A DNA stretch of 64,000 bases from Micromonospora sp. WMMD1155 (GCF_029581275.1 NZ_CP120742.1:1648501-1712500); one strand, 5' to 3'. Counted from the stretch's first letter, positions 46,367-56,724 are shown. Notes: generated from the sequence alone by a model not told the origin. A program made the numbers and translations.

Positions 46367-47302
46367 TCAGGCGCGCTGCGGCGTGGAGGTCGCCCCAGCC
46401 TCGGCCTCGGCTTCGGTGCCGCTGTCGGCCCCGCGCTCGGTGACGGTGGTGGTGGTCGCGGCGGGTGCCGGCTTGCGCCGGGCTGGTCGCAGGAAGAGCA
46501 GGAGGACCGGGGCGGCGTACGCGACCCAGGCGATCGTCTCCAGCACGGTGGGCGCCGGAGTCACGTTGAACATGCCGGCGAGCAGGTGGGCGTACCAGGT
46601 AGTCGGGTCGAGCACGCTGGTGATGTCGAAGGCCAGGTCGTTCAGGCCGGGAAGGACACCGGCCTCCTGGAAGTCGTGCACGCCGTACTTGAGGATGCCG
46701 GCGGCGACCAGGATCAGCAGGGCACCGGTCCAGGTGAAGAACGTGCTCAGGTTGATGCGCACGGCGCTGGCGTAGAGCAGCACGCCGAGCACCACGGCGG
46801 TGACGACGCCGCCGATCAACGCGAGCAGTGGGCCACTGTCGCCGGCGGCCCCCTGGGCGGCCGAGTAGAAGATCAGCGCCGTCTCCAGACCCTCGCGGAC
46901 CACCGCGAGGAAGGCCATGCCGGCGACCGCCAGGGACCCGACGGCCAGCGCCTCGGTCAGCTTGCCCCGCAGCTCACCGGCGATGGTCCGGGCGGCCCGG
47001 CGCATCCAGAAGATCATCCCGGTGACGAAGACCACGGCGGCGACCGAGGTGATCGCCTCGAACAACTCCCGGTCCTCGGAGCGGGCCAGCAGCGAGGTCG
47101 ACGTGTACTCGATCAGCCAACCGAAGAGCACCGAGAGCGCCACGGCCAGGCCGACTCCCGCCCAGACCTGGGGCAACCGGTCCCGGCGCTGCGACTTCAC
47201 CAGGAAGGCGACCAGGATGCTGACCACCAGGGTGGCCTCCAGGCCTTCCCGCAGGCCGATCAGGTAGGTGGCGAACATCCGGGCTCCGAGTGGATTAGGC
47301 AT
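46367..47302 (-). CDS. efeU: EfeU, ferrous/ferric iron permease
   Basis: 311 residues with seven TM helices and the two iron-coordinating REGLE motifs of the Ftr1/EfeU family: LREGLEATLVV in helix 1 and VREGLETALIFY in helix 4. The C-terminal tail is Ala/Thr/Glu-rich. First gene of the operon, with a probable iron box 13 bases upstream of the ATG. Confidence 0.95.
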   Translation of the reverse strand: MPNPLGARMFATYLIGLREGLEATLVVSILVAFLVKSQRRDRLPQVWAGVGLAVALSVLFGWLIEYTSTSLLARSEDRELFEAITSVAAVVFVTGMIFWMRRAARTIAGELRGKLTEALAVGSLAVAGMAFLAVVREGLETALIFYSAAQGAAGDSGPLLALIGGVVTAVVLGVLLYASAVRINLSTFFTWTGALLILVAAGILKYGVHDFQEAGVLPGLNDLAFDITSVLDPTTWYAHLLAGMFNVTPAPTVLETIAWVAYAAPVLLLFLRPARRKPAPAATTTTVTERGADSGTEAEAEAGATSTPQRA

Positions 47303-47314
47303 GCCTCGACTTAC

Positions 47315-47333
47315 TTAGGGCAGGCATACCTTC
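47315..47333 (-). promoter_or_regulatory. probable IdeR/DmdR iron box for efeUOB
   Basis: TTAGGGCAGGCATACCTTC matches the consensus of actinobacterial iron-dependent repressors, TTAGGTTAGGCTAACCTAA, at 13 of 19 positions including both half-site cores. It is placed to block efeU transcription when iron is plentiful. Confidence 0.65.
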
Positions 47334-47447
47334 CTCCCGCTCAGGACTCCCGTCAAGTCGTACACGACAAGCTCACTCACCCCGTGACCAGGCTCTTCGG
47401 CCACTGGGAGGCGAATCGCGGCGGACGGCTGTGGGAGGATCCCCGCC

Positions 47448-47606
47448 GTGAAGGGATTCCTGCCGTGGCTGGCGGTGCTGGCCGTGGTGCTGCTGCTCAG
47501 CGCACTGCGCATGCGGGCGCTGGCCACCATCGTGTCGCTCGGGTGGCTGGCCTGGTGCGTCTGGACGTGGTTCCGACCCACCCGGCGTGACCCCCGCTCC
47601 GGCTGA
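47448..47606 (+). CDS. small membrane protein (52 residues)
   Basis: A GTG with GGAGGA nine bases upstream opens a frame of 52 codons: VKGFLPWLAVLAVVLLLSAL, then a second hydrophobic stretch with several Trp and a basic tail TRRDPRSG. Two short TM helices are predicted. No family recognised. A hairpin terminator follows 20 bases after the stop. Confidence 0.6.
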   Translation: MKGFLPWLAVLAVVLLLSALRMRALATIVSLGWLAWCVWTWFRPTRRDPRSG

Positions 47607-47626
47607 GCAGACGGCGGAGACGACGA

Positions 47627-47656
47627 ACCGGGCCGGCTGCGAACAGCCGACCCGGT
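47627..47656. terminator. hairpin between the small membrane-protein gene and ahcY
   Basis: ACCGGGCCGGCTG (47627-47639) pairs with CAGCCGACCCGGT (47644-47656) apart from one small internal mismatch, with a CGAA tetraloop. Serves both convergent genes. Confidence 0.7.
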
Positions 47657-47669
47657 CCGGAATCGTCGA

Positions 47670-49169
<1,500 letters not shown>

Positions 49170-49256
49170 GAAAGCTCCTGTCGAACGATGTCTGCGCCGA
49201 CCCTCCACCTTACGCGCGTCGGCGACGGGCAGCCGGGGGACGGGCCGCGGAACAGC

Positions 49257-49313
49257 GCACGGGGCGGTCGGTGGTGGACAGACTCAGCCGCCCACGTCCC
49301 GCCCGCCCCGTGC
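49257..49313 (-). promoter_or_regulatory. long-loop hairpin in the ahcY upstream region
   Basis: An 11-bp perfect stem (49257-49267 with 49303-49313) with a 35-nt loop holding further complementarity lies 88-144 bases before the ahcY start. It does not match the SAH or SAM riboswitches I know. It could be a leader structure or promoter-distal terminator; the rest of 49170-49450 shows nothing recognisable. Confidence 0.35.
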
Positions 49314-49450
49314 ATCCCCCCGGTTTGGTTCCCCCGCACGTTCTCGGACCGTCGTCGCGATAACGCTGCGTACTCATAGAGTCACACTCAGGCAGGGTCG
49401 CGTCAAGCCATTCCGGAAAAGTCGGACTTGTGTCGTGGTCCGGACAGCCG

Positions 49451-50614
49451 TCAGCTCAGTCCCGACGTCGCCACGTACGCGTCACCGTCGCCACTGATCC
49501 GCAACGGTTCACCTGCCGCCGTGCCGATCGCCGCCTGGCCGGACACGAGCGTCACCGCTCCGGCGCCATCGTCCACGGTGATCGAACCACCACCGCAGAG
49601 CACCACCCGGGGACCGGGCAGCGGCAGCGTGACCGAGGGCACCGCCGCGTCGACCCGTACGTGGTGCAGCGCGAAGTCGTCCACCGGAACGGGCCACCAG
49701 TCCACACCCGGGCCGACCGGCTGGGCGGCGCGCACCGGATCGTGGAGCACCTCGAAGCGCAGCACCCGCAACAACTCGTCGACGTCCACCCGCTTCGGGG
49801 TCAGGCCGCCACGCAGCACGTTGTCGCTGGCCGCCATGATCTCCACACCGCAGCCACTCAGGTAGGCGTGCAGGTTGCCGGCCGGCATCCAGATCGCCTC
49901 CCCCGGGACCAGCCGCACGTGGTGCAACAGCAGTGCCACCAGCGCGCCCGGGTCGGCCGGGTACACCTTGGCCAACCGGTGGACCAACTCCGCGTCCGGG
50001 CCGTCGGCCGGCGACGCCAGCACCGAACCCAACAACGCCTCGCGCTCGGCCACCGGCCAGCCGAGCAGCGTCCGCACCGCCGTCCGCAGCCCCGCCGGCC
50101 CATCACGCAACGCGGTGACCACCGGCGTCAACTCCGGTACGCCGAACGCGGCGAGGGCCTCGGCCGACTCCGTCGGGTCCCGGAAACCGCACAACGCCTC
50201 GAACGGGGTGAGCGCGACGAGCAACTCCGGTTTGTGGTGCGGGTCGGCGTAGTTGCGCTCCCCCTCGGGGCGCCCCTGCTCGGCCGCGTAGCCGGCCCGG
50301 GCCTGTTCGGCGTCCGGATGCGCCTGCAGGCTCAGTGGGGCGTCCGCCGCGAGGACCTTGAGCAGGAACGGCAGGCGGTCACCGAAGCGCTCGGACACCC
50401 GCTGGCCGAGCCACTGACCCGGCTCGTCCCGCACCAGGTCACAGAGACTCACCCGCAGGCCGGCACGGGCCACGCTGGCCGGGGCGCCCGGGTGGGCGCC
50501 CAACCACAGCTCCGCCTCCGGCCCGTCGCTGGGCACCGGCCGCCCCTGCAGGAGCGCGATGGCGGAACGGGACCCCCAGGCGTAGTCGCGGATCGGTCCG
50601 TACAGCGGTTCCAC
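49451..50614 (-). CDS. manA: mannose-6-phosphate isomerase, class I
   Basis: 387 residues, a zinc-dependent double cupin that interconverts fructose-6-P and mannose-6-P for cell-wall mannan and glycolipid precursors. Zinc ligands lie in LSLQAHPDAEQA and NYADPHHKPELLVAL; the substrate region is VPGEAIWMPAGNLHAYL. GTG start three bases after the upstream gene's stop. Last gene of a run manB-trm112-like-SIS-CDF-manA. Confidence 0.94.
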   Translation of the reverse strand: MEPLYGPIRDYAWGSRSAIALLQGRPVPSDGPEAELWLGAHPGAPASVARAGLRVSLCDLVRDEPGQWLGQRVSERFGDRLPFLLKVLAADAPLSLQAHPDAEQARAGYAAEQGRPEGERNYADPHHKPELLVALTPFEALCGFRDPTESAEALAAFGVPELTPVVTALRDGPAGLRTAVRTLLGWPVAEREALLGSVLASPADGPDAELVHRLAKVYPADPGALVALLLHHVRLVPGEAIWMPAGNLHAYLSGCGVEIMAASDNVLRGGLTPKRVDVDELLRVLRFEVLHDPVRAAQPVGPGVDWWPVPVDDFALHHVRVDAAVPSVTLPLPGPRVVLCGGGSITVDDGAGAVTLVSGQAAIGTAAGEPLRISGDGDAYVATSGLS

Positions 50615-50617
50615 CCG

Positions 50618-51613
50618 TCAGCCTCCGGCCCGCCCGGCCGCGCCATCTGCCGGCGGCACGGCGGTGTCGGCGGCGGCGCCGGTGCCGGCGTTGGCGGCGG
50701 CGACGCTGTAGACGTCCGGCTCCAGGTAGATCACCCGGGCGATCGGCACCGCCGCGCGGATCCGCGCCTCGACGGCGTTGATGCCGCGCGCCAGGTCGTG
50801 GGCGTTCTCCCACTCCGGCACGGCGATCTTGGCAGCCACCAGCAGCTCTTCCGGCCCCAGGTAGAGCGTCTTCATGTGGATGATCCGCTCCACCTCGGGG
50901 CCGTCGGTGACGGCCCGCTCGATGGCGGCCAGCTCGGACGCCTCGGCACCCTCACCGAGCAGCAGGCTCTTCGTCTCGATGGCCAGCACCACGGCGATGA
51001 CGACCAGCAGGATGCCGATCATCGCGGTGCCGGCGGCGTCCCACTCACCGTTGCCGGTGATCAGCGTCATGGTGACGCCGAAGAGCGCGAACACCAGACC
51101 GACGAGCGCCCCGAAGTCCTCCAGGAGCACCACCGGCAGCTCCGGTGCCTTGGCCCGGCGGACGAAGCGCACCCAGGACTGGTTGCCCCGGATGTGGTTG
51201 GACTCCTTGATGGCGGTCCGGAAGGAGAACGACTCCAGGACGATCGCCACCACGAGCACCACCACCGGCAGCCAGTGCCAGGACTCGATGCCGTGCGGGT
51301 CCTGCCACTTGTGGTACGCCTCGTACAGCGCGAACAGGCCACCAATGCTGAACAGCACGATGGACACGATGAACGCGTAGATGTAGCGCTCCCGGCCGTA
51401 CCCGAACGGGTGCTCCGGGGTGGCCGCCCGCTTCGCCCGCTTACCGCCGAGCAGCAGCAGGCCCTGGTTGCCGGAGTCGGCGACCGAGTGGACCGCCTCG
51501 GCCAACATCGATGACGAGCCGGAGAGCAGGAACGCAATGAACTTGGTGACGGCGATGCCGACGTTGGCCAGGAGGGCGGCGACGATCGCCTTCGTCCCAC
51601 CGTTGGCGCTCAT
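50618..51613 (-). CDS. cation diffusion facilitator (SLC30A9-like)
   Basis: 331 residues with about six TM helices. Metal-site helices: EAVHSVADSGNQ (HxxxD) and LLEDFGALVGLV (ExxxD-like), as in the ZnT9/SLC30A9 subgroup, then a cytoplasmic domain (ERIIHMKTLYLGPEELLVAAKI). Likely substrate Zn, Mn or another divalent metal. Metal supply for zinc-dependent ManA next door is a possible link. Confidence 0.88.
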   Translation of the reverse strand: MSANGGTKAIVAALLANVGIAVTKFIAFLLSGSSSMLAEAVHSVADSGNQGLLLLGGKRAKRAATPEHPFGYGRERYIYAFIVSIVLFSIGGLFALYEAYHKWQDPHGIESWHWLPVVVLVVAIVLESFSFRTAIKESNHIRGNQSWVRFVRRAKAPELPVVLLEDFGALVGLVFALFGVTMTLITGNGEWDAAGTAMIGILLVVIAVVLAIETKSLLLGEGAEASELAAIERAVTDGPEVERIIHMKTLYLGPEELLVAAKIAVPEWENAHDLARGINAVEARIRAAVPIARVIYLEPDVYSVAAANAGTGAAADTAVPPADGAAGRAGG

Positions 51614-51680
51614 GCCACCGCTCCGCTTCGCCGTACGAAGCCGACCGGCCCGCGCATGACGCGCCGCCCCCTACGTCCGT

Positions 51681-52877
51681 TCACTGGTTCGACAGCTCCT
51701 TCATCTCGGTGATGGCCGGCACGGCCATCGGGTCCAACCCGTGGGCCAGAGCGAGGTAGATCGAGGCGAAATCCGGGACCGCGACCAGCGAGGCCAGCCG
51801 CTCCAGCGCGGAGCCACCCTCGGCGGTCACCACGTCGCACCGCACGCCGCGACGCTCGGCGAGGGTCTGCACCGCGTCCGCGCGGCGCTCCTCGACGGCG
51901 AAGGGTTCGTCGGTGTCGTCCTCGGCGTTGAGCCCGCCGTCGCGCAGCAGCACCAACCGCAGCCGGGTGCCGTCACCGTCGGTCTCAATCGGGTCGGCGA
52001 AGATGTCGCGCTCCCCCTCGGCCAGGCCACCGAAGACGCCGTCGAGCAGCCCGACCCGGCCCCGACCGGCCTCACCCAGCGCGCCGGTGACCACCGGATA
52101 GCGGGCGTTGGCGGACAGGGTGTCGCCGAACCGGCGGGCGGCCACCGTCGCCAGCGGGGACGAGCCCCACACGATCGGGATCGAACCGGCCAGCCCCAGG
52201 GCCAGCGACTTGGCCGGGTTGACGAACGACTCGGCGGAGGACCGGCAGCGGTCGGCGTCCGCGTCCAGCCGGGCCGCCGTCTCCGCCAGGTCCGCCTCGT
52301 TGACCTTCACGAGCCCGAGGGAACGGGCGGCGAGCAGGACCGGCACGGTGAGCGCCCAGAGGCTGGCCCGCGCCGGGGCACGCCGAGGCACCGGAATGAA
52401 CGGCGCCCGAGCCTGCTCGGCGATCGACTGCAACTGCGAGTCGGGAGCGCCCACGGCCACCAGTCGGGCACCGCGCCGGTGTGCGGCCTCCGCCGCGCCG
52501 AGCGCCTCCGGGCTCCGACCGGACGCGCTCACCGCGATCACCACGTCGGCCGCGCCCACCCAGCCGGGCACACCCGCGCTGCGGTGCGCGATGACCGGGA
52601 CCGGGCAGCGCGGCCCGGCGACAGTGGCGAGCACATCCCCGGTACGCCCAGCCGTGCCGATGCCGGCGATGACGACGGCTCGGGGCCGCCCGTCGTCGGC
52701 GAGGACCGACAGGTTCGCCTCAGCAGCCAGTGCGGCGCTCTCGCGGACCTGCGCGCCGGCCGACGCGGTGTGCCGGAGCATGCCGCCCGGGTCGTGCTCG
52801 GCCAGCGCGTCCGGGTTGTCAAGCAGGGCCTCGTCCGCTTCGCGACGGCCGCTGACCCCAGCCGTGCCGTCGATCAT
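51681..52877 (-). CDS. SIS-domain protein, Rv3256c-like (phosphomannose/phosphoglucose isomerase family)
   Basis: 398 residues. Two SIS sugar-isomerase domains: VVIAGIGTAGRTGDVLA and VVIAVSASGRSPEALGAAEAA in the first, IPIVWGSSPLATVAARRFGDTLSANA in the second. The family includes bifunctional phosphoglucose/phosphomannose isomerases, but the actinobacterial Rv3256c-type members between manA and manB are not characterised. The start overlaps the Trm112-like gene. Confidence 0.85.
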   Translation of the reverse strand: MIDGTAGVSGRREADEALLDNPDALAEHDPGGMLRHTASAGAQVRESAALAAEANLSVLADDGRPRAVVIAGIGTAGRTGDVLATVAGPRCPVPVIAHRSAGVPGWVGAADVVIAVSASGRSPEALGAAEAAHRRGARLVAVGAPDSQLQSIAEQARAPFIPVPRRAPARASLWALTVPVLLAARSLGLVKVNEADLAETAARLDADADRCRSSAESFVNPAKSLALGLAGSIPIVWGSSPLATVAARRFGDTLSANARYPVVTGALGEAGRGRVGLLDGVFGGLAEGERDIFADPIETDGDGTRLRLVLLRDGGLNAEDDTDEPFAVEERRADAVQTLAERRGVRCDVVTAEGGSALERLASLVAVPDFASIYLALAHGLDPMAVPAITEMKELSNQ

Positions 52878-53059
52878 GAGGACTGCCCAGGGCCGCCGCG
52901 CGCCTCGTCGAGCAGCAGCACCGGCACGTCGTCGCGGACCTCGAAGATCCGACCGCACTCCGTGCAGGTCAACGTCTGCGCCTCGGCATCGTAGGTGAGC
53001 GGGGCGTGGTGCGTGTCCGGACAGGCGAGAATCTCGAGCAACTGCGGATCCAGGGCCAT
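52874..53059 (-). CDS. Trm112/YcaR-like zinc-ribbon protein
   Basis: 61 residues: LDPQLLEILACPDTHHAPL and LTCTECGRIFEVRDDVPVLLLDEA. Three Cys and one His could bind zinc (the first CxxC is CPDTH). Trm112 activates methyltransferases in eukaryotes and archaea; bacterial relatives (UPF0434) may do likewise. ATGA overlap with the SIS gene. Confidence 0.9.
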   Translation of the reverse strand: MALDPQLLEILACPDTHHAPLTYDAEAQTLTCTECGRIFEVRDDVPVLLLDEARGGPGQSS

Positions 53060-53120
53060 GGCACGGCTCCTTCCACGTGTGCGGCTTCACCGACGGCGGT
53101 GCCGACCGGCGCAGGCGATC

Positions 53121-54506
53121 TTATCGGCGAACGCGCCCGAGCACGTCGTCCCGGAGCGAGACCATCCGATCACGGGAGGGTGCCTCGACGTTGAGCCGCA
53201 GCAACGGCTCGGTGTTGGACGCGCGCAGGTTGAACCACGCGCCGTCGGGGAAACGCAGAGTGAGCCCGTCCATCTCGTCGGCCACCGCCTCCGGGTACGC
53301 GGCCCGCACCTCGGCCACCGCCGCCGCCTGGTCGGCGACCGTCGAGTTGATCTCGCCGGACGCGATGTAGCGCTCGTACTCGCCGGCCAACACGGACATC
53401 GGCAGGGACTGCTCGCCCAACGCCGCCAGGGTGTGCATCGCCGCGAGCATGCCGGTGTCGGCGAACCAGAAGTCGCGGAAGTAGTAGTGCGCGGAGTGCT
53501 CGCCGCCGAAGACGGCGTTGGTCCGGGCCATCTCCGCCTTGATGAACGAGTGCCCGACCCGGGCGACGACCGGCTCTCCACCATGCTCACGGATGATCTC
53601 CGCGACCGCGCTGGAGGTGATCAGACCGTGGATCACCGTGGAGCCCGGGTGCTTCGCCAGCTCACGCGCGGCGACGAGAGCGGTGATCGCCGAGGGCGAG
53701 ACCGGCTCGCCGCGCTCGTCCACCACGAAGCACCGGTCGGCGTCGCCGTCGAAGGCCAACCCGATGTCGGCGCCGTGCTCGACCACCGCCCGCTGGAGGT
53801 CGACCAGGTTCGCCGGGTCCAGTGGGTTGGCCTCGTGGTTGGGGAAGCTGCCGTCCAGCTCGAAGTAGAGCGGCACGATCTCCAGCGGCAACGGCGACAG
53901 GGCGGCGTCGCCCAGCACGGTCGGGACGGTGAAGCCACCCATCCCGTTACCGGCGTCGACGACCACCTTCAGCGGCCGGATGCCCGAGAGGTCCACCAGC
54001 TTGCGCAGGTAGCCGGCGTAGTCCGGAAGCAGGTCACGCCGCTCGGCCGGCCGGGTCGGCTCACCGGCCGGACGGGCTTCGCCCGAATCCAGAAGGGCCT
54101 GAGCCCGGTCCCGGATCTCCGCCAGGCCGCTCTCCTGGCCGATCGGACGGGCACCGGAGCGGCACATCTTGATGCCGTTGTACTGCGCGGGGTTGTGGCT
54201 GGCAGTGAACATCGCACCGGGCAGGTCGAGCGAGCCGGAGGCGAAGTAGAGCAGGTCGGTGGAGGCGAGACCGATCTCGATCACCGAGCGGCCCTCGGCG
54301 CGTACGCCGGCGGCGAACGCGGCGGCCAGCCCGGGCGAGGTGGCCCGCATGTCGTACCCGACGACAACCGCGTCGCCCGGCTCGTCAGTGGAGTTGAGCA
54401 GCTGGGTGAACGCGGCCCCGAGCGCCTCGGCGGCCCTTTCGTCCCACTGGTCCGGTACCGTCCCTCGAACGTCGTACGCCTTCACGATCTGGGACAGATC
54501 AGACAC
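53121..54506 (-). CDS. manB: phosphomannomutase/phosphoglucomutase
   Basis: 461 residues of the alpha-D-phosphohexomutase superfamily. Phosphoserine loop FTASHNPAQYNG, Mg site AFDGDADRCF, sugar-binding GGEHSAHYYFRDF, phosphate-binding RASNTEPLLRLN. It makes mannose-1-P for GDP-mannose. The GTG at 54506 has AAGGAG eight bases upstream; a GTG three codons earlier overlaps the ribosome binding site. Confidence 0.95.
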   Translation of the reverse strand: MSDLSQIVKAYDVRGTVPDQWDERAAEALGAAFTQLLNSTDEPGDAVVVGYDMRATSPGLAAAFAAGVRAEGRSVIEIGLASTDLLYFASGSLDLPGAMFTASHNPAQYNGIKMCRSGARPIGQESGLAEIRDRAQALLDSGEARPAGEPTRPAERRDLLPDYAGYLRKLVDLSGIRPLKVVVDAGNGMGGFTVPTVLGDAALSPLPLEIVPLYFELDGSFPNHEANPLDPANLVDLQRAVVEHGADIGLAFDGDADRCFVVDERGEPVSPSAITALVAARELAKHPGSTVIHGLITSSAVAEIIREHGGEPVVARVGHSFIKAEMARTNAVFGGEHSAHYYFRDFWFADTGMLAAMHTLAALGEQSLPMSVLAGEYERYIASGEINSTVADQAAAVAEVRAAYPEAVADEMDGLTLRFPDGAWFNLRASNTEPLLRLNVEAPSRDRMVSLRDDVLGRVRR

Positions 54507-54576
54507 GTGTTCCACTCCTTGGCCGCAAGTTAGACACCGAGCCTGAGCCTAACGGAGGCGGCAGGTCCAGCCTCGC

Positions 54577-55611
54577 TCAGCCGGGGAGCCGGGGAATGAA
54601 GACAGTGTGGCCGCCCTCGTCGGTCGGCGGCGTCCCGGTCGGCGGTCCGCCGGGCATCGGCTGCGTCGCCTCGGGAGTGGTGCCGCCCGGCCGTGCACCG
54701 TAGACCCCGCCGGCCGGGGGGCGCGGCGACGGCACGGCACCCCAGCCGGCGGCCGGTGGCTGCTGGCCGTACACCTGGCCTGGGCGACCGGGCGCGGCCG
54801 GTGACCCACCACCGGCGCGGTAGGTGGTGCCGCCGGGGTCACCCGCAAGCGAGTCCGGTGACTCGTCGGACGGCTTGCGGTCCTGCCGCGAGCGACGCAA
54901 CAGCAGCACGATGAGCAGCAAACCGACCGCCACCATCACGATGCCGAAGAACATCACCGGCGATCCACCGCCGGACGACTCCGCGGCAGCCGCCTTGGTG
55001 TCCGGCGCGCCGGACACCAGGGCTGCCGGGGTCACCGCCTCGTCGACGGTCGCGACCTCGGTGGGGGTCGGCGTGGGCGACGGCGTCTTCGACGGCGTCG
55101 GCGACGGCGTCACCCGCCCACCGGTGACCCGGGCCGCGTCGCTGTGGTGACCCAACGTCTGACCTTCGGCGCTGAGACCCACACCGGTCACGACGAGCCG
55201 ACCACCGGGGGCGCCCGCGGCGATCGCCACCCGGTACCGCACCGTGATCGCCTTGCCCTTGCACAGCCTCGGCTTCGCGGGCGACGTCTGCGCGGTCTGC
55301 ACCGTGCCACTGCCGCCCGACACGCCCACCGGAAGCCAACGCCCATCCGAGGCGACCTCGACCGTCACCTGGTCCGGCTGAAGACCGTCAAGGCGCAGAC
55401 CCAACGTGGTACGCAGCAGGACGCACCCGTCGGTGCGCTTGCGCACCGCGACGTTCACCCCCTGCGGGGAACCGCCAGCGGCGAAGCTGCTGGCCGCACC
55501 GACCCGGACCACGTCGCTGTCGGCGGACGCCGGCGACGCGCCGAGCAGCACCAGGCCGCCCACCAGCGCGCAGACCGCCGCGAGCCGCATCGTGCGTCGA
55601 CGCACCGTCAT
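54577..55611 (-). CDS. secreted, membrane-anchored protein of unknown function
   Basis: 344 residues: signal peptide (about 1-30, ASPASA cleavage), extracytoplasmic beta-rich domain (31-165) with two Cys, a Thr/Pro-rich stalk (TPSPTPSKTPSPTPTPTE), one TM helix (about 220-240) followed by RRSRQDRK, and a Gly/Pro-rich cytoplasmic tail. Type I membrane topology. No family recognised. GTG two codons earlier is an alternative start. Confidence 0.75.
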   Translation of the reverse strand: MTVRRRTMRLAAVCALVGGLVLLGASPASADSDVVRVGAASSFAAGGSPQGVNVAVRKRTDGCVLLRTTLGLRLDGLQPDQVTVEVASDGRWLPVGVSGGSGTVQTAQTSPAKPRLCKGKAITVRYRVAIAAGAPGGRLVVTGVGLSAEGQTLGHHSDAARVTGGRVTPSPTPSKTPSPTPTPTEVATVDEAVTPAALVSGAPDTKAAAAESSGGGSPVMFFGIVMVAVGLLLIVLLLRRSRQDRKPSDESPDSLAGDPGGTTYRAGGGSPAAPGRPGQVYGQQPPAAGWGAVPSPRPPAGGVYGARPGGTTPEATQPMPGGPPTGTPPTDEGGHTVFIPRLPG

Positions 55612-55941
55612 GATCACCTCACCGTTCTCCCCGGGTGGGGTCCGCGGGACAGGCTACTACCGGCCCATCAGGGCCGCCGGTCATAGAGCGGGCCGGATGT
55701 GTGCGGCGTTACGGTTTACGACCCTGTTTGCGACCCGGCCCGTCGACCCGCGGAAAGGATCAGCATCGCCGCGGTTCGCCGTAGGTAAAGGGCCCGCCCA
55801 GGCAGGGTGGGCCGGCCCGCGCTGTGCGCGCTCGGGCGCGGTCGGGCGCGGTCGGGCGCGGTCGGGCGCGGTCGGCGGCCTGCCTCAACGCGGGCGCCTG
55901 GGCGGTCGGCGGCCTGCCTCAACGCGGGCGCTCAGCCACGG
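55612..55941. repeat. intergenic region with short tandem repeats
   Basis: GGTCGGGCGC occurs three times in tandem (55841-55870) with a variant before it, and a 28-bp sequence beginning GGTCGGCGGCCTGCC is present twice (55871-55898 and 55905-55932). Nothing else was seen in this gap apart from a weak hairpin near 55659-55681. Confidence 0.75.
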
Positions 55942-56607
55942 TCAGTCGGCTTGTTGGGCTTGGGCTTGGGCTTCGGCGAGTGCGTCGCGGCTGAGGCGGT
56001 CGGCGGTGCGGGTGGTCTCCGGCAGCCGGTAGCGCGGCGTCAACGCGAGCACCTGCGCTGTCGCGTTCTCCAGGCTCATCCGATGCCCGACGCTGACGAA
56101 GACCGGCTTCACGCCGTCCTGGGTCCGCAGCACCCGGCCGACGACGTCACCGCCGTCGCGCAGCGGTGACCAGGCACCCCGCTGGTCGGCCGGCGGATCC
56201 CACGTCCCGACCAGTGGCGTCTTCCCCACCCCGATCGCGGGCAGCCCGGTGACCACCCCCAGGTGACAGGCCAACCCGAACCGACGCGGATGGGCCAGCC
56301 CGTGCCCGTCGCAGACCAACAGGTCCGGCACGACGGTCAGGCGGTCCAGTGCGGCGAGCAGCGCGGGCAACTCACGGAACGCGAACAACCCCGGCACGTA
56401 GTCGAACGCGGGCCGCCCCACGCTGACCGCCGATTCGGTCACCTCCAACGTCCGGGCGTCCAACACCGTCACGGCCGCCGCCAGAAGGTCACCATCCTGG
56501 GAGTACGCGACATCCAGGCCGGCCATCGTCGCAGGTGCGCTCGGCCCCGGCCCGACCAAATCGACCAGCGGCCGCAACTCCTCCTGTACGGCCAACGCCT
56601 CGGCCAC
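55942..56607 (-). CDS. nfi: endonuclease V (deoxyinosine repair)
   Basis: About 221 residues. Active-site residues: Asp in MAGLDVAYSQDGDL, Glu in DYVPGLFAFRELPALLAAL, Asp in LLVCDGHGLAHPRRFGLACH and the following GVGKTPL. It nicks DNA one base 3' of deoxyinosine. The GTG at 56607 gives the usual family length. A longer frame reaches a GTG at 56724 that overlaps the upstream gene by four bases, but its first 39 residues come from a palindromic repeat. The C-terminus ends in a Gln/Ala run. Confidence 0.85.
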   Translation of the reverse strand: MAEALAVQEELRPLVDLVGPGPSAPATMAGLDVAYSQDGDLLAAAVTVLDARTLEVTESAVSVGRPAFDYVPGLFAFRELPALLAALDRLTVVPDLLVCDGHGLAHPRRFGLACHLGVVTGLPAIGVGKTPLVGTWDPPADQRGAWSPLRDGGDVVGRVLRTQDGVKPVFVSVGHRMSLENATAQVLALTPRYRLPETTRTADRLSRDALAEAQAQAQQAD

Positions 56608-56648
56608 ACCGCCCGGCCCGGTGGCCTCTCCCGACCCTGCCGGCAATG

Positions 56649-56724
56649 ATCCACTCGGTTTCGCCGAAAGTGCGGTATCCCGCAGCCGCGGATACCGCGT
56701 TTTCGGCGAAACGGAGTCGATCAC
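56649..56724. repeat. palindromic interspersed element, copy 2
   Basis: Related to 29598-29681: GATCCACTC at one end, GAGTCGATC at the other. Inside, GTTTCGCCGAAA pairs with TTTCGGCGAAAC and GCGGTATCC with GGATACCGC, giving a nearly perfect hairpin of about 75 bases. It lies across the end of the upstream small gene and the 5' end of the nfi open frame. Confidence 0.7.

Noticed and set aside
49170-49450. Known SAH or SAM riboswitch before ahcY
   Set aside because: The conserved cores of those classes are not seen; only a generic hairpin is present.
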